Origin: Agelas oroides
Lineage: Eukaryota > Porifera > Demospongiae > Agelasida > Agelasidae
NCBI GenBank assembly: GCA_949130485.1
Contig: OX422194.1
Location: 3,016,641-3,080,640 of the forward strand
DNA: 64,000 bases
Reading direction: 5' to 3'
Positions 57,801 through 64,000 of the stretch are shown here, one piece after another. The position numbers and the translations under genes were made by a program. Positions within the stretch are counted from its first letter, which is position 1. Each line of letters starts with the position of its first letter. The notes beneath the pieces are model-generated. The model had not been told where the DNA came from, did no database searches, and was given only the letters and a program-made list of their open reading frames with translations.

Positions 57801-59356
57801 GAGCAATGGGGAAAAGGTGTATTTAGCTGTAATTATTAGTTGGTACTGTTGGCACTGTAGCAGCGGTCTTGCACTTTCATGACGACTTTGTCTTCACATG
57901 TTTGAAGTCGTGGTACTTGCGAGTTCCACATGAGTCTGAATACTTATTCCCACAACTGCAATACTTTGGTGCCATCATCTCACTGTTATTTGCGAAAAAT
58001 TTAGACTCTCAAAAATTATTACTTTGTGGTCATCATTATATCATAGTAGCAATGGTACCAAAAAATCACTATAAAATGCCAAGCAGTAGTCAGTTTTATG
58101 TTTTAACTTTCGAGCTTGCCAATTATTCCAACCTCCATCAAATACCTGTATATCAACAAAGCAGTGCAAACTTCATTTGTGTAAAACATGCATCCATTCC
58201 TAAGTATACCCGAGTACACAAACTGAGTAACATGAGATTTTAACTTGGGAGATAACCATTAAAGCTTACATGTATTGTAAGGGTAAGCACCAGAGGCTTT
58301 TTTTTTGTTACTCAATGTGAATAATTTATGGTCAGGATATGTCACTTACATTCAACTTCACCTTCTTCCATGTAGATGATATCATGTTCTTTTCATGTGC
58401 AATGACTTGTTCGGAATTACATTACATCCTGTCAAGTGTAGCCTCATTCCCAGACTTTCAATATACTCCTCTAAATCTTACTGTGATATGTTGTGTTTAT
58501 GGTTTACCCTACATTTATACTTCTTTCTTTTCTGGTTCTAGGAAGCACCAGCTCATTGCCTACCAGTAAAGCACAAAAACCTAAACCAACTGGTAAACCA
58601 CCAAATGCAGATCTTTCAACTGGTGGTAAACCACCAAATGCAGATCTTTCACAGGAACACAAAAAGCCAGAACAATTACCTGAAAGAGAATTGGTTGGCC
58701 GTGAGCTCATTCGAGCCAAAAGAAACCCACAGAAGCAGCAGGAACTACCCCGTCAAAGCGTAGTACATACGCAACATTCTTCTCCACCCTCCAGTGTACT
58801 GGGACTTGCCTATCGGTACCCCAGTCCCTCTGTCACTCCTCAGTATGGCCACCCTTCTAGTGCCTACTTCTCTCCTCCTTTGTCTACCGGTAGATTTCCA
58901 TCACAGGCAGTATACACCTACCCACCATCCTTGCCTCCGCCAGCTAATCCTACAGGTGACCCTAGGGGAAGTATTCAACCACACTCAGTGTACGCATATC
59001 TAAGTCCTTTTCAAGAGCAGCGTACTCCCAGCTCTCCTCTACTTCCCATTCCATATACTACCAACAGTGACTATGGAAACAGAGCATACCAATCTGTGCC
59101 ACCAGCACATACACAGGAATTCCGGCCATCCTTCTACCAAGGCCGAAGAGTACTCTTACCTAGCGCCAGCAGTCCCATGCCTGTTCAGCAGGCCCCTTCA
59201 GGAATCCACCTCCAATTACCTCAGCAGACTTCCTCTAGCTTTTCCCATGGTACCAGAAACAAAGAGAGCCATGGAGGTTATGACCGACATGCAAAGACTG
59301 GTCCTCCAGGTGTGAGGTACCACAGAAAAGAACATTCGAATCCAAAACAGTATTAA
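15462..59356 (+). CDS. TUT4/7: TUT4/TUT7-like terminal uridylyltransferase (partial, 5' end unresolved)
   Basis: Enzymes of this family add uridines to the 3' ends of RNAs such as pre-let-7 and short-tailed mRNAs in the cytoplasm. Exons assigned here all agree in phase with GT-AG sites: 15462-15540, 16301-16337, 24500-24589, 25184-25297, 31893-32041, 33044-33153, 33295-33345, 35993-36121, 36379-37376, 37669-37719, 40158-40254, 40477-40563, 40672-40766, 41388-41442, 41668-41737, 46355-46391, 46471-46560, 47115-47228, 48293-48382, 49871-49938, 50028-50137, 53853-53900, 54002-54075, 54954-55059, 55565-55633, 58542-59356. They encode about 1,276 residues: inactive module, disordered linker, CCHC, catalytic module, CCHC, low-complexity tail. 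This is the vertebrate TUT4/7 order with one fewer knuckle. The N-terminus lies upstream and was not resolved. Donors at 15540 (GTGCAT) and 36121 (GTTGTC) are weak. Confidence 0.85.
15616..16204. repeat. Inverted-repeat element with TACCGTA / TACAGTA ends
   Basis: The left end reads TACCGTAAAGTCGGGATAAT, then AGACACCC. The right end mirrors it as GGTGCTTAATATCCCGATTC, then TACAGTA. Internal AAGCACCCCA/ATAGGCACC motifs recur near both ends. It fills most of a 760-base TUT intron. Confidence 0.75.
16400..16880. other. TUT intronic DNA, no gene recognised
   Basis: Locally CpG-rich near 16560-16820 (CGCGAGG, CGTACGTAACGG). No coding similarity was recognised in either strand. Confidence 0.35.
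16905..17020 (+). repeat. Short tandem duplication of about 65 bp
   Basis: CAGAAAGGTATGCCGACAGT, then GTAATACCGTAGTGCA, at about 16908 recurs as GAGAAAGGTATGCCCACAGT plus the same tail at about 16974. Confidence 0.7.
17503..18137. repeat. TAGCCTCGT-ended inverted-repeat element
   Basis: TAGCCTCGTAACCAGGCC followed by a CGTAGGAGAAACGGCCTGGC-like stretch at 17503 is mirrored by GCCTGGGTACGAGGCTA ending near 18135, with CAGGTCGTTTCTCCTACGAA just inside. The roughly 520 bases between have no recognisable protein. Confidence 0.65.
18200..21880. other. TUT intronic DNA, no gene recognised
   Basis: An open minus-strand frame of 105 codons (18841-18524) has plausible composition but no recognisable motif or family. 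The rest carries only short frames. A short interstitial run of two to three TTAGGG units lies near 20840-20862. This may be an old degraded element, but nothing identifies it. Confidence 0.4.
21285..21362. repeat. Microsatellite tract
   Basis: Consecutive ATGTATGC, (GTCT)n and (GT)n/(GC)n simple repeats, with at least six uninterrupted GTCT units around 21316-21344. Confidence 0.9.
22018..22220 (+). pseudogene. Arg/Gln-rich coding relic, probably transposon-derived
   Basis: One plus frame reads ERVQRYRRRLLSDERRQYDS, then ERRRLARQQQSDLLRSLTAR and EWDMQRTAQHRSRETTQRR, followed by a GT donor-like site. Arg/Glu/Gln repeats of this kind are common in proteins encoded by eukaryotic DNA transposons. 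An in-frame stop precedes it. Family unknown. Confidence 0.3.
22700..23600 (+). pseudogene. Crypton-type (DUF3504, KIAA1958/ZMYM/QRICH1-like) relic
   Basis: Three frames together show the family signature. One has SEEDIVKAHMESVPKETHED, then TKYCVNLLEE, a stop, LLLEMTNTDLQHWMTRFIME and VRKKDGSSFPPNTLHH. The second has MRLLRTNGKPSPDFFRDPES, then EMKQLQAAGLGSKRKQAEPL and LVDTMLFM. The third has HHQLRFDPPQIQLFE. These correspond to the DUF3504 region of Crypton tyrosine-recombinase elements and their domesticated vertebrate descendants. The Arg of the HxLR motif is visible. Frame changes at about 22915, 23170 and 23430 and at least two stops mark a dead copy. An acidic stretch at 22750-22820 may be the upstream part. 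It lies in a TUT intron. Confidence 0.75.
25571..25662. repeat. Short palindromic element (TAGTCTCGCGAAAGAGCACC)
   Basis: Left TAGTCTCGCGAAAGAGCACC is mirrored by GGTGCTCTTATGCGAGACTA. A diverged, longer relative lies at about 40806-40880 (TAGTCTCGTGAAAGAGTGCC, with GGTGGAGCACCTTGCAAGG shared). Confidence 0.7.
25875..30056 (-). CDS. Pmp-like repeat, multi-span membrane protein, nested in a TUT intron (two frame breaks)
   Basis: Intronless. The start at 30056 gives a signal-peptide-like N-terminus (ILSILTITCFLDICAQ), then PCPYDTCHTFTDYV. About 15 Pmp-type repeats follow (FxxNxAxxGGGI, for example FAKNRALHGGGIYV, FSKNSGVFGGALFA), predicting a right-handed beta-helix. Next come a Cys-rich stretch (SGILCGACQSGYSLALGSSQ) and several membrane helices with SGLTFYANILAVNR and WLNLDLGIETCFTEGMDAYT. 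Two breaks split the frame. Near 29858-29864 YFTSNTS must shift one base to GLLFLSGDHVVDGG. Near 26678-26684 VAVLATLFLL must shift to YTKLLRTIITAFSFTTLDYP, consistent with one missing base in CTCCTCCATACACG. Whole length would be about 1,410 residues. I associate this architecture with an expanded sponge family; function unknown. It is a pseudogene, or the sequence has two indel errors. Confidence 0.8.
30236..30725 (+). repeat. Direct repeat pair beside the Pmp-like gene
   Basis: A block of about 95 bases (GACATACAATGCAACCTCTA through CATAAAGTTGCCCAAA) at 30266-30360 is repeated almost exactly at 30625-30720. ATAAAGTTGCCCAAATCATA also occurs at 30236 and 30346. The interval contains GAGAGTCGTTAGACTCTC and TGTAGGGATGGCATG, a motif shared with other repeats in this window. 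It lies just upstream of the Pmp-like start codon and could be an LTR-like remnant or a tandem duplication. Confidence 0.75.
31500..31600 (-). repeat. Fragment of the TGTAGGGATGG palindromic element
   Basis: GCCAAAAAGTATGCCAACAA, then GGTAGGGATGATAGCATGAA, AGCAAAGG, and GGCAAAGCCCCATCCCTAA match one arm of the elements at 43022-43485 and 50750-51350. It is in the same intron as the Pmp-like gene. Confidence 0.75.
33590..34076. repeat. Inverted-repeat element, TACCGTATAGC ends, copy A
   Basis: The left end TACCGTATAGCAGGAAAATT (then TGGCAGGC) is mirrored by TTGCCAAATTTTCCCGCTAT, then ACGGTA. AAATTTGGCGAAATGG near the left end has a counterpart in CGCCAAATCGCCAAATT near the right end. It lies in a TUT intron, immediately left of element B. 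Confidence 0.8.
34106..34499. repeat. Inverted-repeat element, TACCGTATAGC ends, copy B
   Basis: The left end TACCGTATAGCGGGAAATTT (then TCAAGGGGTCCAATTTTCGC) is mirrored by GCGAAAATTGGACCCCTCGA, then AAATTTCCCACTATACGGTA. The ends match copy A but the body differs. Together A and B interrupt an older GTCC(T/G)(G/C)ATTAG-type repeat seen on both sides (33500-33585 and 34500-34540). Confidence 0.85.
34723..34848. repeat. Palindromic element with a near-perfect hairpin
   Basis: ATAATTATAGCACAGGT...CCAGGGATTTATGGC is mirrored by GCCATAAATCCCTGG...ACCTGTGCTATAACTAT, with a short GC-rich loop (CCTCGTCCTCGGGCTACGCC). Confidence 0.85.
36191..36261. repeat. Minimal TAGCCTCG palindrome
   Basis: TAGCCTCGTTCGTACCCAGG (then CTCCTTCCC) is mirrored by GGGAGGAGCCTGGGTACAAG, then GCTA, around an A13 loop. 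It sits 70 bases after the donor of the TUT exon ending at 36121 and only about 120 bases before the next acceptor. Confidence 0.85.
36379..37376 (+). other. TUT4/7: TUT long disordered linker exon
   Basis: This 998-base exon encodes about 332 residues rich in Ser, Glu, Lys, Gln and Thr with no predicted globular domain (for example GEGTQKEVDPKS at the start, many SSS runs near the end, and ISNFVFQ at the donor). It joins the inactive module to the first zinc knuckle. Vertebrate TUT4/7 also have a long low-complexity acidic linker here. Entry (CCAG|GT) and exit (CAG|GTAAGT) splice sites fit the neighbouring phases. Confidence 0.8.
37669..37719 (+). other. TUT4/7: TUT first CCHC zinc knuckle exon
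   Basis: The 51-base exon encodes PYPKACLNCKKINHIAV and the last Cys comes from the next exon (GCP), giving C-x2-C-x4-H-x4-C. The usual Gly before His is Asn. The position immediately before the catalytic module matches the first knuckle of TUT4/7. Confidence 0.8.
38229..38901. repeat. Element with 128-bp near-perfect inverted repeats
   Basis: 38229-38356 (GTCACAAAAAAGTTTGCCAA ... CCATTTTGCCA) is the reverse complement of 38774-38901 with very few mismatches. The arms contain TGTAGGGATGAAATCC and GGGAACGACACCACAATACT. The 417 bases between are GT-rich and lack a recognisable protein. It lies in the TUT intron between the first zinc-knuckle exon and the next exon. High arm identity suggests a recent insertion. 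Confidence 0.9.
39300..39760. other. CpG-richer intronic patch, no gene recognised
   Basis: CpG density rises locally (CCCGCGCCCG, GGACGTTACGC, CGATCGTC). Short frames on both strands give no recognisable product. It could be an old promoter-like or transposon-derived patch. Confidence 0.3.
39789..39843 (+). repeat. (GAA)n microsatellite
   Basis: About 18 uninterrupted AAG/GAA units. Frames through it encode poly-Lys or, on the other strand, poly-Phe, and are not genes. Confidence 0.95.
41884..42100 (+). repeat. tRNA-Thr(AGT)-derived SINE
   Basis: 41983-42057 folds as a tRNA: acceptor GGGTCCA/TGGATCC, anticodon stem TCTGA/TCAGA with loop CTAGTAT (anticodon AGT), and T-arm TTGGGTTCGAATCCCAG. 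The A-box is TGGCTTAATGGTAAGAG. No CCA or Pol III terminator follows directly. Flanks, including GCTGAGGCCTCTAGGC upstream, match the degraded copy at 815-985. This makes a tRNA-headed SINE more likely than a working tRNA gene. Confidence 0.6.
42100..43020. other. TUT intronic DNA, no gene recognised
   Basis: No domain recognised on either strand. Two short related stretches (CACTGAGCTAAAAGTCACTTTG near 42347 and CACTGAGCTACAAGTCACTTTG near 42490, each followed by a TACTGGCTT block) indicate an old tandem duplication. Confidence 0.4.
43022..44165. repeat. Duplicated 1.1-kb block with palindromic head, copy 1
   Basis: 43022-43168 and 43335-43485 are inverted arms (ATGTAGGGATGGCATGCC, AAGTATGCAAACAAGG, AAGCCCCATCCCTACATCTT). 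Right of the arms the block continues (GTTAATCTCAGTTACAGTTA, GGGCCAACCACTCTCCGTAC, GACCAATGACCGTGGTCTT, AGCAACGGACAGCAGCCTCA) and the whole matches 50740-52075. It lies in the TUT intron 41738-46354. Confidence 0.85.
44265..45140 (-). pseudogene. DIRS/Ngaro-type tyrosine-recombinase retrotransposon relic
   Basis: On the minus strand, about 45110-44573 gives an RNase H of the DIRS type: TSDASESWGCGAYSGSQW, then MIPIIVAAVIWGRSWKGK, LIICHCNNQLVVAVINSKYS and HISGVHNRLADALS. 44573-44265 then gives the N-terminal SAM-like part of a tyrosine recombinase: RTYQAATSDFCSEFHIS, YLGSQGLSPATIRVYLSVLR and PKLQAVQVGMAK. RNase H directly followed by a tyrosine recombinase is the DIRS-group order. The catalytic R-H-R-Y half is missing and frames are broken near 45000. 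It is antisense within a TUT intron. Confidence 0.8.
45289..45352 (+). repeat. 18-bp tandem repeat, three units
   Basis: TGAGCTGGCTACTTGCAC is repeated three times head to tail and followed by TGAGCTGAGCCCC. Confidence 0.85.
46885..47005 (-). repeat. tRNA-derived SINE fragments
   Basis: Minus strand 46965-46885 reads CAGCTCAGTGGCAGAGCACT (A-box) and then CTAGGTTCGATTCCTGG (B-box) at tRNA spacing. On the plus strand just after it, CATAGCTCAGTGGCAGAGTG repeats the A-box half, giving an inverted pair. No clean cloverleaf ends were found. Confidence 0.55.
47955..48112. repeat. Palindromic hairpin element
   Basis: TTATCACCATAGTACCAAGC (then TATACCGGGAAAAATATCAC) is mirrored by GTGATATTTTCCGGTATAGC, then TTTGTACTATGGTGATAA, around a GTAACAATACAGACGG/TTGTTACTCGTGCTGC loop. 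Confidence 0.85.
48570..49750 (-). repeat. Four-unit tandem array of a tRNA-derived SINE
   Basis: Four near-identical units of about 295-312 bases start near 48625, 48935, 49217 and 49530. Each contains GGCTCAGATTTTTAACATGC, AGTCAAAGTCAGAGAGAAAG and GACAGTGACTCAGG. On the minus strand each full unit has a tRNA-like head (GGTAGCTCAG, GGTTAGAGCATGG, GGTTCGAGTCCCT). The last unit is truncated in the tRNA-like part. The array is flanked on both sides by CTCTCTNTACACCAGTTTAT, then GGTGTG plus a GT/G-rich tail, a direct repeat of about 30 bases. It sits in the TUT intron 48383-49870. Confidence 0.85.
50740..52075. repeat. Duplicated block with palindromic head, copy 2
   Basis: Homologous throughout to 43022-44165. 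It contains an extra insert at about 50935-51080 bearing a TAGCCTCATTCTCAGGCC/GGCCTGGGAACGAGGCTA palindrome. At 51776-51785 an A-run replaces the GGGGTGCGCC of copy 1. Both copies are in TUT introns in the same orientation. Confidence 0.85.
52561..52972. repeat. Inverted-repeat element (GGTTACTTCAACCACATTTT)
   Basis: Left AAAAAGGTTTGGGTTACTTC, then AACCACATTTTGGTC, is mirrored by AAAATGTGGTTGAAGTAACC, then CAAGTGTTTTT. GTTGCATTCC has a partial counterpart near 52920. Confidence 0.75.
52988..53712. repeat. Element with about 95-bp inverted repeats (GGAATGG arms)
   Basis: GTGTCTCTAATCGCTGGAAT, then the GGAATGGAAC/GGAATGGAAAATGG series and GTGAATATACATAGTTACAG, then CTAACTCGTGTA, is mirrored at 53618-53712. 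The unique centre of about 530 bases lacks a recognisable protein. It lies in the TUT intron 50138-53852. Confidence 0.85.
54954..55633 (+). other. TUT4/7: TUT second CCHC zinc knuckle and basic exon
   Basis: 54954-55059 encodes SPKFLVCSLCNGRNHKAQQC, then P: C-x2-C-x4-H-x4-C with Asn in place of the Gly before His, as in the first knuckle. 55565-55633 adds a Lys/Arg-rich stretch (SKKKTNQKEPAKRDKSRNAK). The location after the catalytic module matches TUT4/7. Confidence 0.85.
55784..55892 (+). repeat. GATCAA tandem repeat
   Basis: Seven imperfect units of about 17-20 bases on the pattern (C/T)CACNAGATCAANT(C/T)(T/G). The sequence GGGAAATTGATCTCGTGGTC near 56292, after the FLYWCH fragment, looks like an inverted unit, so this may be one end of an element enclosing the fragment. 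Confidence 0.8.
55960..56222 (+). pseudogene. FLYWCH-type zinc finger fragment
   Basis: The frame reads NLKEGNVFWICKFHKAGCKG, then RATSVGKAVDVTCIEHNHPQ and continues to a stop at 56222. It keeps the FLYWCH pattern: (F/Y)W-x-C, CK(G/A)R, and the final H-N-H. FLYWCH fingers occur in animal transcription factors and in Mutator-like transposases. GATCAA repeats on either side favour a transposon remnant. It lies in the last TUT intron and is not needed for TUT phase continuity. Confidence 0.55.
56400..58300. other. TUT intronic DNA, no gene recognised
   Basis: Short frames on both strands (for example 57018-56737 minus and 57869-58243 plus) show no recognisable domain or splice-compatible pattern. 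Confidence 0.4.
58542..59356 (+). other. TUT4/7: TUT C-terminal low-complexity exon
   Basis: The last coding exon has 271 codons with the stop at 59356. It begins GSTSSLPTSKAQKPKP and contains an internal tandem duplication (GKPPNADLS twice, 27 bases plus a TGG insert). It is Pro/Gln/Ser/Tyr-rich (YPSPSVTPQYGHPSSAYFSP) throughout. Vertebrate TUT4/7 end in a similar Pro/Gln-rich tail. The acceptor is TTCTAG. Confidence 0.8.
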
Positions 59357-59519
59357 TTTTAAATATTTCTTCCAATATTAGTCTATTCTTTTAGCACATT
59401 AATTACCTAAACTATGCACAGATATCCTTGTTGTACATTGTTCACACATTGCAGTCTATTCTTGTTGTTCAGCATTTCCTTATCTGAAGTGATCCACATG
59501 TGCAGCAGTTGCCAACTTC

Positions 59520-62500
59520 TCATAGAGTGGTTCTGCCAAGAGAGGAGAAATGAGACATGAGATAGTATAGAGCAGTTACAGCATGATGAGCAATCAAGCA
59601 GGCAAAGGTTTGTACCACTGTAATAATGTGGTTGAAGCGAAAACATGTTTTCTGATGTAGATAGAGGATCCCTTGGTATTCCTCATCACCTGTACATAAC
59701 ATCAGTGCTTTCATTCTAGTGGTATAATATACAGTTTGACTCTCAACACTTGATAATATTCCAGTGAAGAGTAGAAGTGTAGAAGCAGCAACATTCGTGG
59801 AGTCTACCTGAGTCTGGAGTGATAATTCCATGACGAATCATGAAGTTCACAATCACCAAAGCACAGTTTGGCTTGAAATGACCGGCTTCTATCTCTGACT
59901 TTATCTGCATGTATGTTTATAAAAAATATGTATGTAAGTGCAGTTGGCACCTAAGCTGACAAGCCATCCTTGGGGTAACTATCTCTCAGAGTAACTATTC
60001 CTCATTGTGTAAGTCACAGAAAATATTCCCTAGCCTGATCAATGTTCCACAAGTAGTACTGGCTGACTTCTCCATCAAGTGGTTGTGGAATGAAGTCTGA
60101 AGGGACCTCCAAGTCAAACATAAACTCAGTTTCAGGATCAATTCCATCTGCAGATTCACGGCAGTAGCTGTATGCATGGGGCCATGGGAAACAAGTACAT
60201 ATACGCACACACAAACCTTGTGCGTGTCTCATTCTGTGTATATATGATCAGTGTAAGTAAAAAGTCAACAGCTGTGGTGTTACTTAATCCATGTAAGCTT
60301 TAGTGATACAGTAATTTATGTAGGTCTATGTGGATAAAACATCATTTCTTCTGTGTAACATAATAGTAACTGGATCCATAATACTTCAATCTAGCTACAT
60401 AGTTGGCAAGGGAAAATGTTTTAAGTGCGCCTTAATTTCAAGATCAACAGATGGTATAGCCAGCATTCAGTAAATTGAATGGAAATGGGTGAAACAATGG
60501 AAGCAGTAACACACCTAATAGTGCCAACAGCTTTGGCCTTCCTTGCCAGTTCAGGGGGCATGCTGGCTTCTTCTTCACACTCCCGTACCAGTGTCTCAAG
60601 AACACCAGATCCTGCTGGAATACCACCTGCTAAATTGAAAACGGGAGAGAACAGTTGTTTTCGTGTGATGAAATGATGCCATTAAGCTCACTGGCACCAG
60701 TAGTGTACAATACTTTCAGTGAGCAGTACGTGTACATATTCTTCACAGGGATGTAATTTTAATTCACAGCAACTTAAGATACTTGGTAATTTGTCTTTAG
60801 TGAAAATTATAGGCAGCAAAAAATTTGTACGTGACCTTTACTATTCATGTATGTATTGCTATAAACAGTTGTGTTCATGAAGCAGTCGTTGCTGCATTAG
60901 TCATCCTACGGAGAGAGTTACCAAATTCCGAGCCCACTCTATTTCTCAGTTGGCCTGCTGCTGTCTGTGCCTAGTCTCATGCAAGCCAGCCCAATTCCAC
61001 TTGCGAGACTACAACTGCTTATTGCACCACAAAAGCTTCCTTTTGTATAGGTAGCTTACTTCACACAAACGCACTTTTTTGTGGAACACAATCCACAGAA
61101 ATTTACGTTTTCGCTGCAAGCAAAAGTTTTCGGAATGAAATCTAAAATTTTGGTCCCACAAAAAATGCCCGCCATACAGTAATTACCACACTCTTATTCT
61201 AATAATGTATACCCAGTGAATGTTAGTCTTGTTCCCCAATATGCCAATATATAACCTCACAACTCTTGTGCAATGGCATCACTTACCAACAGTATTGTCA
61301 AGCATTCCAGGATATGTAGGCTTGGTTGGACTTCTTCTCCCAATCCACATTTTCAACTCATTGTCTGCATCGTAAATATATCCATTCATGTGCACACCAT
61401 ATTGACGAATGCCTAGCAGCCCTGGAAGGAGTAAAACTTGTGTCATTTTGTCTCTACACAACAACTAAGCATGAGAGTAAATGTCATCCCAGCTTTCGCA
61501 GAAGTACACTATAAACACACCTTGTTGTCATTACAAGATATAATTCAGGTTATATCATATGCTATGTGGAAAATATCATGACTGTTGCAGACAACCGATA
61601 TTTCCAGTACACAATTTTATCATATAAGCTAAAAACAACATGATAACTCTGTAGCCCATGTGATAACTTTGTAGACATAGCCCAGGGGGACATGATATGG
61701 TAACTTGTTAAAAATCAGTGTGATATGGGCTTACCTATTGAAAACATATGTGAGAGGTACTTATCCCTAATTGGCATAACTTGAATTGCATAACCAGAGT
61801 TGTGTCTTATAAAAGTGTGTTTAAGACTTCTCTGCTACAACAATTCAGTTAGTGTCATTGCTGTGAGTAAAACACTTACTGGCAGCAGCTCTCTCACATT
61901 GAAACAGTAGATGCTTGCTACTAAACATCTCACCAACTCCATAATTCTAAAAGTACCAACAAAACATAATATCTTGACAAACTATTGCAGGTTGAAACTA
62001 GGTACATGGTATAGTGCACCCAGAAGGTTGCTTTCAACCGTCCACCTACAGTGACAACAGCCAAGTGGTGCCTTATCACTATAATTGCCATTGTTAACAT
62101 ATGGATGAGCCTATGTCGCCCCAGACACCCTACTTCTGACAGTGCTACAAGCTACTATTGCCAGGTTCATGTATTCTACTACCCATTTAGCACAAATGTA
62201 GGAAGAATGTCACTCACCTCACTCCTCCAACCTCTCAGGCATGGAAATGCATCCTGTTCCTTTAGTTTCGCAAATACATTGTTCAGTGCTACTGTTCTCT
62301 GTTGAGGACTCCTTAACCCATCAGATATGGACAAAGATTGAATTTCTCCAACCGCTGAGAGCTGTGGTTCAAAAACATCTTGGAAAAACAGCAATTTTTC
62401 TAACACAGTGAGCTTGATAATCCCAACTTGCATGCCACTGCAGAGCAGAGGGACACATCTGCCTTTGGAGGAGTCTAGGATTGTAAAAACAGATGTATAA

Positions 62501-63612
62501 AATTAATGACAAGCTACCTATGTACTCAAGCTTCACAACCTCTTCACCTCACAATTTACTGGTAACAGTCGTATTTGCAACTAATGTGCCAAAACAATCA
62601 CTCACCAAGTGGGATACTGATAATACCAATTGCTATTACCAAACATATATTGTGGAGCAGTATATGCATTTATAGCGGAGAGCACTGGTATGCAAATAAA
62701 TACCATACTATCAATATAAGCTGCAACAGATGTCAAGTCATGTCAACCATTGACTACTGGCATTAATGGTTGCTTGGTATGTTCTGTATGCAACATGTCT
62801 TGGAGGTAATGTGTGCCAAAGGCACTGCCGGATGCAAGCCATATTCTGGTGTTTTTTTGACTAGCTGCTAATTATCTCCAAGAACACGTTATACAGTAAG
62901 AAGGTGTATCTGGCAAATATATAGACTACTTTTGACCTTGGTCATCAGAATTTTGCAGTAGCTAAAGGCAAGGGGCGTTTCTACTGCAAACTTCTGATGA
63001 CTTAGGCCAAGAGTAGTATTATTAGTCGTATACACCTCCTTACTAAGGTTCCCATGATATTGCATGGGTACGTAAGCAGTTTCCATTTCCAGTATTAATT
63101 TGACTTGATGTGACTAGTGCTATTGTATGTTGTTGCTGCTTTTGACTGGAAAAGGACAAGTTTCAGTACACCTAGGCCACTAAAGCATCCCTGAAATATC
63201 TCTGCAGCCAAGGCACAGACCCATCACAAAGGACATTTTGCCATGTTCCAACATACGTAGAATGCTTTTCATTCCCTGCTCAGAATCCCTACTTGTTTAA
63301 GGAACATGTGATGAAAGTATAACTCTGTGCACTTTATTGTTACTGTTGTTGTGTAGTTGCTACAGGCTATGTCAAGTTCATATAATGGGAGGTCCTTGGA
63401 CTTTCCATAATTTGGATCAGTCCCGAGGGCTCAGGCCAGCCAAAAGGTACGTTTCTGTACAGGGAAGGTCACCTATGGAACAATTATTATCTAAATTTTC
63501 TAAAGAAATTACCAATGGGCCTTTTACCTTTCGAAGAGTTGAAAGAATTGCAGGTTTCTGCAATCTTGAGAACAGCTTGAGCCCAAGACTGAGGCGAATC
63601 CATAGTCTGCAT
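59520..63612 (-). CDS. Nudix hydrolase, DUF4743 / TPK-related type
   Basis: Exons (minus): 63612-63528, 62474-62218, 61946-61880, 61421-61287, 60629-60515, 60167-60018, 59904-59808, 59689-59520. The N-terminal exons encode [15 protein letters not shown] and [15 protein letters not shown], the DUF4743 start. 61421-61287 encodes [17 protein letters not shown] and [20 protein letters not shown]. 60629-60515 encodes [20 protein letters not shown], then EASMPPELA, the Nudix helix (REC-EEEA). Then [29 protein letters not shown] and [20 protein letters not shown] follow. The family hydrolyses nucleoside-diphosphate-linked compounds; yeast and plant relatives act on damaged thiamine diphosphate derivatives. 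Joints agree in phase except 60018 to 59904 (off by one). The last exon is uncertain: a final exon ending [17 protein letters not shown] near 59470 is also possible. ATG at 63603 is an alternative start. Confidence 0.8.
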
Positions 63613-63718
63613 ATTCCATTTAAAGGTATGCTGAGTCAGCAATTTAAATATTAACTGGCAACGTGCGACCACTGTAGCTGTCGCGTCACTGACACTGAGG
63701 AGTCATAAACACACGGTT
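63613..63718. promoter_or_regulatory. Putative bidirectional promoter
   Basis: Only 106 bases separate the Nudix start codon (minus, 63612) from the next gene's start codon (plus, 63719). No TATA box is evident. The stretch contains CpG-bearing blocks (ACGTGCGACC, GCTGTCGCGTCACTGACAC). Inference from head-to-head geometry. Confidence 0.5.
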
Positions 63719-63847
63719 ATGGAGCAAGAAGTGATGCTTAGGCGAAATGCTTTGTTTGACCTAATATACCGCAAGGTCATGGCGACTTACGCGGTGTATG
63801 TTCCTACAACCCTTCAGTGGATCATAGAGATGACCTTGCTGCTTTTG
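63719..63847 (+). CDS. First exon of an unidentified gene (partial)
   Basis: ATG at 63719 opens 43 codons (MEQEVMLRRNALFDLIYRKV, then MATYAVYVPTTLQWIIEMTL) ending at a good donor (CTGCTTTTG|GTAAGA), phase 0. A possible next acceptor (TTTACAG at about 63913) is followed by HAKAEGKA and a stop, which may be intronic. I do not recognise the protein. The head-to-head position with the Nudix gene supports a real start. The rest lies outside the window or was not resolved. Confidence 0.5.
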
Positions 63848-64000
63848 GTAAGAGACAACACATCTAGCCTCGTTCTCAAGTCTGCCCACTGTCTTGTTCT
63901 TGATCATTTACAGCATGCAAAAGCGGAGGGGAAGGCCTGAGAGTATTTGTTTTGTCAATCTAAAGCTGAGGGTACTCATCAGTGCCACATTTCTCTGTAC

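Overview
The window is from an animal nuclear genome: genes are split by many GT-AG introns, spacing is loose, and introns and intergenic DNA are full of retrotransposon relics, tRNA-derived SINEs and short inverted-repeat elements. A demosponge is the best guess. The basis is recall of family resemblance, mainly the intronless gene at 25.9-30.1 kb, whose Pmp-like repeat plus Cys-rich plus multi-span membrane architecture I associate with sponge gene models. No search could be run.

Layout. (1) 2.9-13.0 kb, minus strand: a two-exon gene for a secreted-then-membrane protein, with an 8.5-kb intron that holds a 35-bp minisatellite, two copies of one inverted-repeat element and a scrambled Ty3/Gypsy element. 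(2) About 14-59.4 kb, plus strand: most of a TUT4/TUT7-type terminal uridylyltransferase (26 exons assigned by phase and homology). It has a degenerate first nucleotidyltransferase module, a long disordered exon, a zinc knuckle, a catalytic second module, a second zinc knuckle and a Pro/Gln-rich tail. Its 5' end is not resolved. (3) 25.9-30.1 kb, minus strand: the Pmp-like receptor-type gene, sitting inside one TUT intron on the opposite strand, with two frame breaks. (4) 59.5-63.6 kb, minus strand: a Nudix hydrolase of the DUF4743 / thiamine-pyrophosphokinase-related type, convergent with TUT. (5) From 63.7 kb, plus strand: the first exon of an unidentified gene, head to head with the Nudix gene across about 106 bp.

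Mobile DNA: a Ty3/Gypsy copy with segments on alternating strands, a DIRS/Ngaro-type tyrosine-recombinase retroelement relic, a Crypton-type (DUF3504) relic, a FLYWCH zinc-finger fragment, a RecQ-type helicase fragment between inverted repeats, tRNA-derived SINEs including a four-unit array, and at least ten palindromic or terminal-inverted-repeat elements. The two most informative observations are the exon-by-exon correspondence between the two TUT modules and the nested, frame-broken Pmp-like gene.
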